A stretch of DNA of 64,000 nt from JAICYJ01 sp963766445 (GTDB lineage Bacteria; Actinomycetota; Thermoleophilia; Gaiellales; JAICJC01): assembly GCA_963766445.1 (NCBI GenBank), contig CAVXZW010000021.1:61068-125067 (forward strand). The letters run 5' to 3'. Below are positions 15,543 through 23,862 of this stretch, piece by piece. The position numbers were made by a program, and so were the translations under genes. Position 1 is the first letter of the stretch, and the number at the start of each line of letters is the position of its first letter. The notes under the pieces were generated by a model, which was not told where the DNA came from, did not search any database, and saw only the letters and a program-made list of their open reading frames with translations.

Positions 15543-16172
15543 ATGTTACTGGTTGCTGATAGCGTGGGACTCGTGGCCGATCCTCCTTCCGATCAGGCGG
15601 AGCCGACGGCCGCCGCCGAACGGGCGGCGGAGGCGCGCGATCGCGTCCACTTCGAGGAGGAGGCGCTCGAGCACGCCGACCAGCTGTACCGGATCGCCCT
15701 GCGGCTGAGCGGGTCGCAGCAGACCGCCGAGGAGCTGGTGCAGGAGACCTATCTGCGCGCGTTTCGCGGCTGGCGCGGGTACCGGCCGGGCAGCAACCTC
15801 GCGGCCTGGCTGGCCACGATCCTGCGTAACGTGTTCCTCGACGAGGCCCGCAAGCAGAGCCGGCGCCCGGCCCAGGAGTCGTTCGAGGACACCTCCGAGT
15901 ACTACCTCTACAACCACCTCTCCGAGGCCGGCGCCGAGCCGCAGGAGGCGGTGCTGAACCGGCTCTCCGGCGGTGCCATCGCCGAGGCGCTGGGCGACAT
16001 CCCACCCACGTTCCGCGAGGTCGTGGTGCTGGTCGACATCGGGGATTTCAGCTACCAGGACGCCGCGGACATCCTTGGCGTTCCGATCGGGACGGTCATG
16101 TCGCGGCTGCACCGCGGACGCCGTGCCCTCAAACAGGCGTTGGCAAGCAGAGCATCGGAGGACGCGTCATGA
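15543..16172 (+). CDS. ECF RNA polymerase sigma factor, SigR/SigH-like
   Basis: 209 residues. Region 2 contains LYRIALRLSGSQQTAEELVQETYLRAFRGWRGY and NLAAWLATILRNVFLDEAR. Region 4 contains TFREVVVLVDIGDFSYQDAADILGVPIGTVMSRLHRGRRAL. It probably directs the thiol-oxidative-stress regulon, as SigR (Streptomyces) and SigH (Mycobacterium) do. Support comes from the adjoining zinc anti-sigma gene and the GGGAAT-N17-GTT promoter in front. The start could be ATG 15543 (nearly leaderless from that promoter) or GTG 15573, which begins the conserved part. Overlaps the anti-sigma gene by 4 nt. Confidence 0.92.
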   Translation: MLLVADSVGLVADPPSDQAEPTAAAERAAEARDRVHFEEEALEHADQLYRIALRLSGSQQTAEELVQETYLRAFRGWRGYRPGSNLAAWLATILRNVFLDEARKQSRRPAQESFEDTSEYYLYNHLSEAGAEPQEAVLNRLSGGAIAEALGDIPPTFREVVVLVDIGDFSYQDAADILGVPIGTVMSRLHRGRRALKQALASRASEDAS

Positions 16173-16411
16173 GCCTTGATCCATGTCTGGGCGTCGAGAG
16201 CCAGCTGCAGCCCTACCTCGACCGGCAGCTGACGCCGGATGAGGTATCGATGATCGAGCAGCACCTCGGCACCTGCGCCTACTGCCGCGAGCGCTACCAC
16301 TTCGAGGCCAAGCTGCGTGACACCGTGAAGACCGTCTGTTGCGGCGATCCGGTGCCGGAGGGGCTGGTCGAGCGGGTGCGGCTGCACTGCCGCGGTCAGG
16401 GCGCCGCGTAA
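16169..16411 (+). CDS. Zinc-binding anti-sigma factor (RsrA/RshA-like)
   Basis: 80 residues. The ZAS motif HLGTCAYC (His-x3-Cys-x2-Cys) is intact, with an upstream Cys in DPCLGVESQL and further Cys residues in KTVCCGD and LHCRGQG. RsrA-type proteins hold their sigma factor while reduced and release it when the zinc thiols form a disulfide. It overlaps the sigma gene, consistent with stoichiometric co-translation. No membrane segment, so cytoplasmic. Complete. Confidence 0.9.
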   Translation: MSLDPCLGVESQLQPYLDRQLTPDEVSMIEQHLGTCAYCRERYHFEAKLRDTVKTVCCGDPVPEGLVERVRLHCRGQGAA

Positions 16412-16944
16412 TCCACGTCGCCGGGCTCGGGCAGCCCGCGGCAGTCGACCAGCCTCGCCTCGAGGTCGCGTCCGGGGGTGTCGCCGGCCTCGGGCAGCGC
16501 CCCCCAGCAGGCGCGGGGCAGCACCACGGGGTGTGAGCGTCCGCCGCCGTAGTCCGCCGCGCGAACGCCGTGCCCGGCGGCCGCCGTGCGCCGGATCGCC
16601 CGCGGGTCGAGCCCCGGGCCGTCGCCCAGCACCACGAGCGCCTCGTCGATCCGTGCCGGTAGCGCCTCCAGGGCCGTTCTCAGCGATGCCGCCTGTCCGT
16701 CCGCCCAGCGCGGTGACACGACGGCGACCGCACCGTGCAGGGGCACGTCCGCCGTGATCTGCTCGGCGCGCGCGCCGAGCACCACCAGCCGGGGGGCGAT
16801 CCCGGATCGCTCGACTGCGATCAGCACCCGCTCCAGCATGGTGGTGCCGTCGATCACGTGCAGCTGCTTGGGGCCGCCGAAGCGCCGGCCCTCGCCCGCG
16901 GCCAGCACAACGGCGGCGATCGTGTCGCGGGGTTCGTCGTCCAC
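16396..16944 (-). CDS. MobA/MocA-like nucleotidyltransferase
   Basis: 182 residues from GTG 16944. The N-terminus AAVVLAAGEGRRFGGPKQL is the NTP-transferase signature, and LVVLGDGPGLDP is the metal-binding region. Related enzymes attach CMP or GMP to molybdopterin (MocA, MobA). A molybdenum cofactor role is plausible given modABC and a MOSC protein elsewhere in the window, but no immediate Mo enzyme is seen. GTG 16944 is chosen because a TACGGT -10 lies exactly 6 nt upstream. Its 3' end overlaps the anti-sigma gene tail by 16 nt. Confidence 0.8.
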   Translation of the reverse strand: MDDEPRDTIAAVVLAAGEGRRFGGPKQLHVIDGTTMLERVLIAVERSGIAPRLVVLGARAEQITADVPLHGAVAVVSPRWADGQAASLRTALEALPARIDEALVVLGDGPGLDPRAIRRTAAAGHGVRAADYGGGRSHPVVLPRACWGALPEAGDTPGRDLEARLVDCRGLPEPGDVDYAAP

Positions 16945-16950
16945 GAGCCA

Positions 16951-16956
16951 ACCGTA
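16951..16956 (-). promoter_or_regulatory. -10 element, leaderless MobA-like gene
   Basis: TACGGT on the minus strand, 6 nt before the GTG at 16944. Together with the plus-strand -10 at 16967 it forms a compact divergent leaderless promoter pair inside 34 bp. Confidence 0.5.
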
Positions 16957-16966
16957 GCCTGCGTGG

Positions 16967-16972
16967 TAGGTT
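16967..16972 (+). promoter_or_regulatory. -10 element, leaderless M24 peptidase gene
   Basis: TAGGTT is followed by GCCGCC and the ATG at 16979; no ribosome-binding site is present. Confidence 0.5.
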
Positions 16973-16978
16973 GCCGCC

Positions 16979-18130
16979 ATGACTGACAACTTGCTTATTC
17001 ATGCGGATTCCCATCGCGACGCCGACATGTTCGTCGCCACCGGAGTGGCCGTGGTCGACCCGTTCACCTACCTGGAGCTGAACGGGCAGCGCGTGATCGT
17101 AGCGAGCGTGCTCGAGGCCGACGTGATCCGCCGCGACTCACGCGCCAGCGACGTCTGGACCGACGATCAGTTCGGCGGCCGCGAGCTGATGGCCAAGGGA
17201 TGGAGCTACCACGACGCCGAGATGGAGGTCGTGCGGCGGGTGCTCGAGAAGGCCGGCGCCCAGGCCGTCGTCGTTCCGCCCTCCTTCCCGGTCAGCCTGG
17301 CCGACTACCTGCGCGGCAAGGGCCACACGGTCACCCCCGACCGCGACCTGTTCGAGCGGCGGCGCCGCAGCAAGGACGCCGACCAGCTGGCCGCGATCAA
17401 CGTCGCCCAGCGCGCAACCGAGCAGGCCTTCCGGTCGGTGCGGGAGTTGCTGGGCTCGGCAACGCCTCAGGAGTCGGGTGTGCTGATGGCGGACGGCGAG
17501 CAGGTCACGTGCGAGCGCGTCCGCGATGCGATCGTGGGCACGCTGCGCGAGCACGGCTGCGAGGGCGAGCCGCCGCTGGTCGGCGCCGGCCCTCGCGGTG
17601 CGCTGGTGCACGATCTCGGCAGCGGCCCGATCCACGCCGGCGAGCCGGTGATCGTGGACATCTTCCCGCGCCACGCCGCCAGCCGGTACTGCGCCGACAT
17701 GACCCGCACGTTCTGCTTCGGCGAGGCGCCGGAGCGGCTGCGCGTGATGCACGCCACCGTGCTCGACGCGCTCAAGCGCAGCACCGAGGCGATCACCGAC
17801 GGCGTGGCCGGGACCGTGCCCTGGGAGGTGGCCTGCGACGCGATCGAAGCGGGCGGCTTCCGCACCCAGCGGGGGCTCGCCGACGGCGAGAGCCTGGGCG
17901 AGGACTTCTTCCACGGCCTCGGGCACGGGGTCGGGATCGAGGTGCACGAGGCGCCGTACATGGGCCTCGGCTGCAAGCAGCCGCTGGCGGCCGGCGACGT
18001 GGTCACGGTCGAGCCCGGCGTCTACCGCAAGGACTTCGGCGGCGTGCGGCTCGAGGACCTGGTGGTCGTCACCGGCGGCGAGCCGGACGTGCTCACGCAG
18101 TTCGACTACGAGCTCGAGATCCGTCCCTAG
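16979..18130 (+). CDS. M24-family aminopeptidase (Xaa-Pro dipeptidase-like)
   Basis: 383 residues, complete. Two-domain pita-bread metallopeptidase: a creatinase-like N-domain (about 1-130), then the catalytic domain. All five metal ligands are readable: Asp in VIVDIFPR, Asp in CADMTRTF, His in GLGHGVGIEVHE, Glu in VTVEPGVY, Glu in VRLEDLVVV. It removes N-terminal residues next to proline in cytoplasmic peptides, or is a related prolidase. Alone on its strand, convergent with the M16 gene. Confidence 0.9.
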   Translation: MTDNLLIHADSHRDADMFVATGVAVVDPFTYLELNGQRVIVASVLEADVIRRDSRASDVWTDDQFGGRELMAKGWSYHDAEMEVVRRVLEKAGAQAVVVPPSFPVSLADYLRGKGHTVTPDRDLFERRRRSKDADQLAAINVAQRATEQAFRSVRELLGSATPQESGVLMADGEQVTCERVRDAIVGTLREHGCEGEPPLVGAGPRGALVHDLGSGPIHAGEPVIVDIFPRHAASRYCADMTRTFCFGEAPERLRVMHATVLDALKRSTEAITDGVAGTVPWEVACDAIEAGGFRTQRGLADGESLGEDFFHGLGHGVGIEVHEAPYMGLGCKQPLAAGDVVTVEPGVYRKDFGGVRLEDLVVVTGGEPDVLTQFDYELEIRP

Positions 18131-18143
18131 AGTCGAAGGCGGC

Positions 18144-19406
18144 TCACGCCGTCAGGATGTCGAAGAACCGCTGCTCGTCCTCGAACGGGCCGACCAGGCT
18201 GAAGTTGAGGCCGTCGTCGACGATCACCTGCCGCGCCACCCGCTGGATGTCCTCGACCGTCACTGCCTCGACGCCGTCCAGCACCTCGTCGATCTCGGCC
18301 ACCCTGTCCTCGAGCACCTCGCGGCGCAGCCCGAACATGAGCAGGCCCTTGGGATCCTCGAGCTGCAGCACCATGCGGCCCTTCAGGTAGTTCTTGCAGC
18401 GGCGCAGCTCGTCGTCGGCGATCGGTTCGTCGGCGATCTTGCGGAACTGGGCCACGATGGTGGCCACGGCCTGGTCGATCCGCTCGGTGTCGACACCCGC
18501 CTGGGCGAACAGGGTGCCGGTGTCGTGGTAGCTCTGGTGGTAGCCGAAGACGTAGTAGGCGAGGCCGAGCCGCTCGCGCACCTCGATGAACAGGCGCGAG
18601 GACATGCCACCGCCCAGCACCGCGGTCAGCACCTGCATCGCGTAGCGGTCGGGGCTGGTGGTCTGAATGCCGCGGACGCCGAGCCGCAGGTGGGCCTGGT
18701 CGGAGTCGCGGGTCTCGAGCAGCACCCGCGGCTCGGTCTGGACGAAGTCGACCGGGCTCCAGTCGCCGCTGGGCCGGTCGTCGAGGTGTCCGAACTGGGC
18801 CTCCACCTCGGCCAGAAAGTCGCCATCGACGGCTCCGGCGGCGCCCACCACCATCCGCCGCGGCGTGTACCAGTCGTGCAGATAGTCGACGAACGTCTGC
18901 CGGTTGGCCGCCCGGATCGTCTCCTTGGTGCCGATGATGTCCCAGCCCAGCGGCTGGTCGCCGAACAGGAGCGTCTCGTAGACCGAATCGATCCGGTCAC
19001 GGGGCGTGTCCACGTACATGTTCAGCTCCTCGATGATCACGCCCTTCTCGCGCTCGATCTCCTCCGCGTCGAAGCGTGACGAGAGCAACTGGTCGGCCAG
19101 CACGTCCAGGGCCAGCGCGCGGTGTTCGGCCGCGCACTTGATGTAGTAGCCGGTGTACTCCTTGCCGGTGAACGCGTTGAACTCACCGCCGATGCCGTCC
19201 ACCTCGGCCGAGATGTCCTTGGCGGTGGGTCGCTTCTCGGTGCCCTTGAAGAACATGTGCTCGGCGAAGTGGGCGATGCCGTTGGTCTCGCGGTTCTCGT
19301 AGCGGCTGCCCGCGGCGAGCATCACCATCACCGCCACTGACTTGGCGCCGGTCATGGGGTGGGTGACGACGCGCAGGCCGTTGGGAAGAACGGATTTGGT
19401 GAACAT
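18144..19406 (-). CDS. M16-family zinc peptidase (processing-peptidase-like)
   Basis: 420 residues, complete. The inverted zinc motif reads GIAHFAEHMFFKGT (HxxEH), with the third ligand Glu in EKGVIIEELNMY about 75 residues later. The C-terminal half carries the Arg/Tyr region ERLGLAYYVFGYHQ. Bacterial members degrade or process peptides in the cytoplasm; in many genomes the gene is next to pnp, which is not seen here. It starts at ATG 19406. Confidence 0.92.
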   Translation of the reverse strand: MFTKSVLPNGLRVVTHPMTGAKSVAVMVMLAAGSRYENRETNGIAHFAEHMFFKGTEKRPTAKDISAEVDGIGGEFNAFTGKEYTGYYIKCAAEHRALALDVLADQLLSSRFDAEEIEREKGVIIEELNMYVDTPRDRIDSVYETLLFGDQPLGWDIIGTKETIRAANRQTFVDYLHDWYTPRRMVVGAAGAVDGDFLAEVEAQFGHLDDRPSGDWSPVDFVQTEPRVLLETRDSDQAHLRLGVRGIQTTSPDRYAMQVLTAVLGGGMSSRLFIEVRERLGLAYYVFGYHQSYHDTGTLFAQAGVDTERIDQAVATIVAQFRKIADEPIADDELRRCKNYLKGRMVLQLEDPKGLLMFGLRREVLEDRVAEIDEVLDGVEAVTVEDIQRVARQVIVDDGLNFSLVGPFEDEQRFFDILTA

Positions 19407-19449
19407 GGCCGCTATCGTAGACGGCCCTGCGCGTCGTTGCCGGTGAGCC

Positions 19450-20136
19450 TCAGCGGGTGCCGACCGGGCCGTTTGCTCTGCAGCTCTGGATCAGGGTCGC
19501 GGGGTGGCCGTCGGCCGCGTCGCGGTACATCTTGCGGGTGTACTGGATGCCGCCGTCGGAGGCGAAGATGGCGAACGGTGGCTTCGTGCCGGCGGGCGGC
19601 GCCACGTTCTCGGGCGAGCCCGGAGGTGCGACCACGACGTGGTGCGCCAGCAGGTCGTCGAGTGCCGCGTGGGCCTGCCGCCCGGCCGCTGCGTCCCCGT
19701 TGCGGATGGTGTCCACCCAGTAGCACTCCCACGCCGTCTGCGAGATGGCGACGGCGGTGCCGCCGGGCTGGGTGCGCGAGGTGACGGTGGCGGGCGGGAG
19801 CGTGCGGTCCGGCCAGTGCTCGCCTGGGGGCAGCGTCAGCTGACGGGTGGCATCGCGGTAGAGACGCTGCCATTCGCGGGGGCTCTTGACGATAGTGGAG
19901 TCCGTGTGCCAGCCGAACAGGTTGAACCCCGTCACGGCGAAGGCGGTGCCCGCGGTCAGACATAGGACGGCCACGGCGATGCATCCGATCAGCAGCCGCC
20001 GCCGTCCGGAGCGGCTGATCTGCGGCTGCTCGTGGTCCTGCCGAGTCGCCACGATCTGCGCGAACAGCGCGTCGCGGTCGATCGCGTCGGTGATGTCGGG
20101 CCGGGCCCTGAAAAGACGATCCATGCTGCGGCTCAT
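19450..20136 (-). CDS. Single-pass membrane protein, putative anti-sigma partner (CU044_5270-like)
   Basis: 228 residues from ATG 20136. An N-terminal cytoplasmic segment of about 45 residues (DRLFRARPDITDAIDRDALFAQIVATR) is followed by one membrane helix (RRRLLIGCIAVAVLCLTAG). An extracytoplasmic domain of about 155 residues with two Cys then follows. This topology, and the 4-nt overlap with the upstream sigma gene, suit an anti-sigma factor or sigma-coupled sensor, as in the CU044_5270 family. No zinc-finger motif is seen. Assigned by context and topology. Confidence 0.65.
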   Translation of the reverse strand: MSRSMDRLFRARPDITDAIDRDALFAQIVATRQDHEQPQISRSGRRRLLIGCIAVAVLCLTAGTAFAVTGFNLFGWHTDSTIVKSPREWQRLYRDATRQLTLPPGEHWPDRTLPPATVTSRTQPGGTAVAISQTAWECYWVDTIRNGDAAAGRQAHAALDDLLAHHVVVAPPGSPENVAPPAGTKPPFAIFASDGGIQYTRKMYRDAADGHPATLIQSCRANGPVGTR

Positions 20137-20663
20137 GTCGACTCCATTCCGACGGTGTGGGATCCGTTGATGCCGCCCTGCTGCGCCGAGAGCGCCTGCT
20201 CGAAGCGGCGTCGTGCGCGGTATAGCCGGACGCGGAAGGCGACCGGGCTGATGCCAGCCACCCTGGCCGCCTGGGCCGGTGTCAGGTCGTCCCAACTCAC
20301 GAGCAGCAGCGCGTCGCGGTCGGCGGGGCGGAGCTGCATCAGCGAGGCGGTGACGGCCGGGTCGCCGCTCTCGGCCTCCGGCGCGGGCATCTCGGCGTGC
20401 TGCTCGTCGAACGGTGCCTGGCGCCGGTTCGTCGGCGCTCCGCCATCAGCAGGTTGCGGGCCGTGACGAACAGCCACGGCCTGGGGTCGTCGGCCGGAAG
20501 CGACGGCAATCTGCGCCAGGCGATGGCCATCACCTCGGCGGCGATGCCCTCCGGGATCGCGGCTGCCGCGTGCGGCTGCGTATCGCACGATCGCGCCGAG
20601 GTTCTGAAAGATCTCGGCGAAGCGCGCCTCGGCGCCCTCGGCGTCGGTGTGCGTGTGGGTCAT
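20133..20663 (-). CDS. ECF RNA polymerase sigma factor (two frameshifts)
   Basis: About 176 residues. The N-terminal ARFAEIFQNLGAIVRYAAARGSRDP is in frame with the ATG at 20663. The middle part, containing VMAIAWRRLPSLPADDPRPWLFVTARNLLMAERRR (region 2), is in another frame. Region 4 (LMQLRPADRDALLLVSWDDLTPAQAARVAGISPVAFRVRLYRARRRFEQAL) returns to the first frame. Breaks lie near 20568 (one extra G) and 20440. It is translationally coupled to the membrane protein at 19450. A TGTAAC-N15-CGAC promoter-like sequence lies just upstream. Confidence 0.82.
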   Translation of the reverse strand: MTHTHTDAEGAEARFAEIFQNLGAIVRYAAARGSRDPGGHRRRGDGHRLAQIAVASGRRPQAVAVRHGPQPADGGAPTNRRQAPFDEQHAEMPAPEAESGDPAVTASLMQLRPADRDALLLVSWDDLTPAQAARVAGISPVAFRVRLYRARRRFEQALSAQQGGINGSHTVGMEST

Positions 20664-20673
20664 GCTGCTACAT

Positions 20674-20698
20674 GTCGTTGCACGTCGAAAGTGTTACA
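20674..20698 (-). promoter_or_regulatory. Candidate ECF-type promoter
   Basis: Minus strand: TGTAAC at 20698-20693 and CGAC at 20677-20674 with a 15-nt spacer, 10 bp before the sigma ATG. A TGTAAC-like -35 with a CGA-containing -10 is a common ECF style; autoregulation is inferred. Confidence 0.4.
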
Positions 20699-20751
20699 CC
20701 CGGTGGCGCCGTGATGCCGATCACGGCCCGCCGTATGCGACACTCGCCCTG

Positions 20752-21532
20752 ATGAGCATGGAGGTGACAGCGGAGCACATCGACATCGCTGCGGCCGACG
20801 GCGTGGCGGATGCGGTCTTTGTGCGACCGGCGTCGGGAGGGCCGCATCCGGGTGTGCTGCTGTACATGGATGCCTACGGGATCCGCCCGGCGCTCGAGGC
20901 GCACGCCGTACGGCTGGCCGCGGGCGGCTACTGCGTGCTCGTGCCGAACCTGTTCTACCGGCATGGCCGCTCGCCGGTGCTCGAGAACCTCGAGCAGCTG
21001 ATGCAGTCGGAGACCGCTCGGCGCTATTCGCAAACTCGGCCCCAAGATCCAGGCCGTAACGCCGGAGGCCGCCAATGCCGACGCCAACGTCTGGCTGGGG
21101 TTCCTGCGCGATCGCGTCGGAGGTGCGAGACGGGCCGATCGGCACCGTCGGGTACTGCATGGGCGGGCGCTTCAGCCTGCGCGTATCGGGAGAGTTCCCA
21201 GAGGCTGTGGCGGCAGCCGCCAGCTTCCACGGCGCCGGCATGGCCACCGACCAGCCCGACAGCCCGCACCTGGCCGCCGTGCGCGCCGCCGGCGAGCTGT
21301 ACATCGGCCACGCGGATAACGACCGCGGGATGGATCCGGAGCAGATGGGCCGGCTGACCCGGGCGCTGGCCGAGGCTCACGTGCGGCACACCGGCTGAGC
21401 TGTACGTGGGCGCGTTGCACGGCTAGACCCAGACCGACTCGCAGGTCTATGACGAGGCCGCCACCGAGCGGCACTGGTCGCGCCTGCTGGAGCTGTTCGG
21501 CCGCGTGCTACGCCCTCGACCGCGACGGGTGA
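20752..21532 (+). pseudogene. Dienelactone hydrolase family protein, disrupted
   Basis: The N-terminal part shows GPHPGVLLYMDAYGIRPALEAHAVRLAAGGYCVLVPNLFYR. The nucleophile region PIGTVGYCMGGRFSLRVSG and the Asp/His end (AGELYIGHADNDRGM, then ELYVGALHG) lie in other frames. At least three frame changes (near 21030, 21110 and 21396) are needed. A TAG at 21424-21426 falls where family members have an aromatic residue after GALHG. The end is uncertain and overlaps the convergent ECF42 gene. Sequence errors are likely for the frameshifts, but the extra stop makes real decay possible. Confidence 0.75.
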
Positions 21533-22709
21533 GGGCCGGTCCAGCTCCGCCAGCTTGCGCTCCAGCAGCCGCCGTTCGGCGTCATCGTGCACCAGCTCCA
21601 GCGCCCGCCGGTAGGCGCCGCGGGCCTCGTCGGTGCGGCCCAGTCGCCGCAGCATCTCGCCGCGGGTCGAGTGCAGGTAGCGGTAGTCGCCGAGGTCGAT
21701 GCGATCGACGATCGCGAGGCCGGCCGACGGGCCCTCCACCTCGGCTACGGCGACGGCGCGGTTCAGCTCCACCACCGGCGAGCCGGTCTGCCGTGACAGC
21801 TCGCCGTAGAGCGCGGCGATCTGCGGCCAGTCGCGCGGCCGGTCGGCGTGCAGCGACGCGATCGCGGCCTGGACGACGTAGGGCCCGTGCCCGTGCAGCG
21901 CCAGCGCGCGGTCGAGCACGGTGCGGCCGTCCTCGATCTGGGCGCGCGTCCCAGAGCGCCTGGTCCTGGTCGGCCAAGCAGCACCAGGTCGTCGCCTCGG
22001 AATCGTGCCTCGCGGCGGGCGTCGAGCAGCAGCATCAGCGCCAGCAGCCCCTGCACCTCGGGCTCGTCCGGCATCAGCTCGGCCAGTGCACGGCCCAGCC
22101 GGATCGCCTCGGCGGCCAGGTCGCCGCGGCCCGCGTACCCCTCGTTGAAAATCAGGTAGACGACCGCGAGCACCGCGTCCAGGCGCTCCGGTAGCAGGTG
22201 GGCGGGCGGCACCCGGAACGGGATGCCGGCGGCCGCGATCTTGCGCTTGGCCCGCACCAGCCGCTGGGCCATGGTCGGCTCCGGCACCAGGAAGGCGCGC
22301 GCGATCTCGGCGGTCGTGAGGCCGCCCAGCGCGCGCAGGGTCAGCGCCACCTGCGCGTCGGTGGCCAGCGCCGGATGGCAGCAGGTGAACACCAGCTCCA
22401 GCCGCTCGTCCGGAAATATGGTCGTGTCGTCCATCTCCACCTCCGCGGCCTCGGCGCCCGGAGCCGTCGCGTCTTTGCGGCCAGCGTGCGGTCGCGCCGG
22501 ATCCGGTCGATTGCGCGGTTGCGGCCGGTCGCGATCAGCCAGGCGCCGGGGTTGGCCGGCGTGCCGTCCACCGGCCAGCGCCTGGCGGCGATCGCGAACG
22601 CCTCCTGGGCGGCTTCCTCGGCGAGGTCGAAGTCGCCGAGGAAGCCGATCAGCGTGGCGAGCACGCGGCCCCACTGGTCGCGGAAGGCCTGCTCGAGCGG
22701 TGCTACCAC
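21508..22709 (-). CDS. ECF42-type RNA polymerase sigma factor with TPR-like extension (frameshifts)
   Basis: About 400 residues when joined. Regions 2 and 4 come first: LIGFLGDFDLAEEAAQEAFAIAARRWP, LVFTCCHPALATDAQVALTLRALGGLTTAEIARAFLVPEPTMAQRL. A long helical C-terminal extension follows (DAVLAVVYLIFNEGYAGRGDLAAEAIRLGRAL, LDRALALHGHGPYVVQAAIASLHA, GEMLRRLGRTDEARGAYRRALELV). Breaks lie near 22465 and 21945. This extension plus the co-transcribed DGPF/YCII gene define the ECF42 group. The 3' end is uncertain: without another shift the frame stays open to 21377, across the dienelactone hydrolase end. Confidence 0.85.
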
Positions 22710-23061
22710 TCAACCACCGGGCGCACCTCGATGGCACCGCCCATGGAGGCTGCCGGGATGCTGGCCGCCAGCTCGATGGCGGCGTCGAGGTCGTCAGCCT
22801 CGAAGATCAGGTACCCGCCCAGCGCCTCCTTGGTCTCGACGAACGGGCCGTCGGTGGTCAGCGTGCGGCCGTCCTGCACGCGCACCGTGGTGGCGGTCTC
22901 GGGCGGTGCCAGACCGAGACCGGCCGTCACGCCCGGGTTCTCGTTGATCTTCTGGTAGGCGGCGTAGACAGCGTTCTGCTCGTCCTGCGACAGCCGCCCC
23001 AGTCCTCGGGTGAGTTCGGCGTGGGGGTGGTGCCCTGGTGGATCAGCAGCATGTACTTCAT
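22703..23061 (-). CDS. DGPF/YCII-related protein, ECF42 partner (one frameshift)
   Basis: Starts MKYMLLIHQGTTPTP at ATG 23061 behind a GGAGG ribosome site. The frame changes near 23005 (DWG to RLSQDEQNAVYAAYQKI). The family core TVRVQDGRTLTTDGPFVETKEALGGYLIFEADDLDAAIELA contains the DGPF motif. About 119 residues after correction. Such proteins are regularly linked to ECF42 sigma factors; their biochemical role is unclear. It overlaps the sigma start by 7 nt and is preceded by an ECF42-type promoter. Confidence 0.88.
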
Positions 23062-23092
23062 GGTGTCCTCCTTCGTGGGATCGTCGTGTCTA

Positions 23093-23119
23093 GACGAAGG
23101 GGGTGGCCGTTTCTCGACA
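23093..23119 (-). promoter_or_regulatory. ECF42-type promoter
   Basis: Minus strand: TGTCGA at 23119-23114 and CGTC at 23096-23093, separated by 17 nt. This matches the reported ECF42 promoter style (TGTCGA -35, CGA/TC-type -10). It lies 31 bp upstream of the DGPF gene. A second TGTCGA at 23151-23146 lacks a matching -10. Confidence 0.65.
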
Positions 23120-23194
23120 CCGCCGGCCTGATGGTACGTTCTTGATCGACACGCGCCGGTTGGGCGGCGGATGTCCCGGTATCGTTCCGGCCTT

Positions 23195-23860
23195 GTGAGA
23201 CTGCTCGTCGCCCGCTGCGAGATCGCCTATCACGGCCGTGCCACCACGCGCCTTGCCCTCGGCGACCGCGTGATCCTGTTCAAGGACGACGGCTCGCTGT
23301 GCGTACATGCCGACCGCGGCTACAAGCCGCTCAACTACATGGCCGGACCCACCTCCGTGACCGAGGACGGGGACGTGATCCGCGTCTACCGGGCGGCGTC
23401 TGACGAGACGCTGGTGATCGTGGTGCACGAGGTGCTCACCGACGAGCGCCGCGAGCTGGTCGACGAGGCGGTGCTCGAGCACGACGGCGCCGAGCGCCAG
23501 TGGCACCTGCTGCTGGAGCGGGCGCCGGAGGCGATCGAGCAGGGGCTGGTGGTGCTGGAGCGGGAGCGCTTCACCGACACCGGCCCGATCGACCTGTTCT
23601 GCCGTGACGCCGAGGGCCGCACGGTGGTGGTGGAGGTGAAGCGCACCCGCGCCGTGGCCGCACACGTCGAGCAGCTGACCCGCTACTGCGAGCGAGTCGA
23701 CCGTGACCCGGTGCACGCGCCCTGCCGGGGCATCCTGGTTGCGCCCGAGATCGCCCCGCAGGCGCGCGTCATGTGCGAGGGCCGCGGATTTGGCTTCGTC
23801 GAGCTCGACTTCGGCGTGCTCAAGGGCGAGGTCGCGCCCGAGCTGACCCTGTTCGAATGA
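23195..23860 (+). CDS. nucS: Mismatch-specific endonuclease NucS/EndoMS
   Basis: About 221 residues from GTG 23195 (a longer in-frame start exists at 23171). NucS cleaves both strands at mismatches and provides the non-MutS mismatch repair of archaea and actinobacteria. The N-terminal DNA-binding domain has LFKDDGSLCVHADRGYKPLNYM. The C-terminal RecB-like nuclease domain shows FTDTGPIDLFCRDAEGRTVVVEVKRTRA, with the catalytic Asp, Glu and Lys all present. The C-terminal LTLFE resembles a clamp-binding peptide. TATCGT lies 9 nt before the GTG. Complete, solitary. Confidence 0.93.
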   Translation: MRLLVARCEIAYHGRATTRLALGDRVILFKDDGSLCVHADRGYKPLNYMAGPTSVTEDGDVIRVYRAASDETLVIVVHEVLTDERRELVDEAVLEHDGAERQWHLLLERAPEAIEQGLVVLERERFTDTGPIDLFCRDAEGRTVVVEVKRTRAVAAHVEQLTRYCERVDRDPVHAPCRGILVAPEIAPQARVMCEGRGFGFVELDFGVLKGEVAPELTLFE

Positions 23861-23862
23861 GC

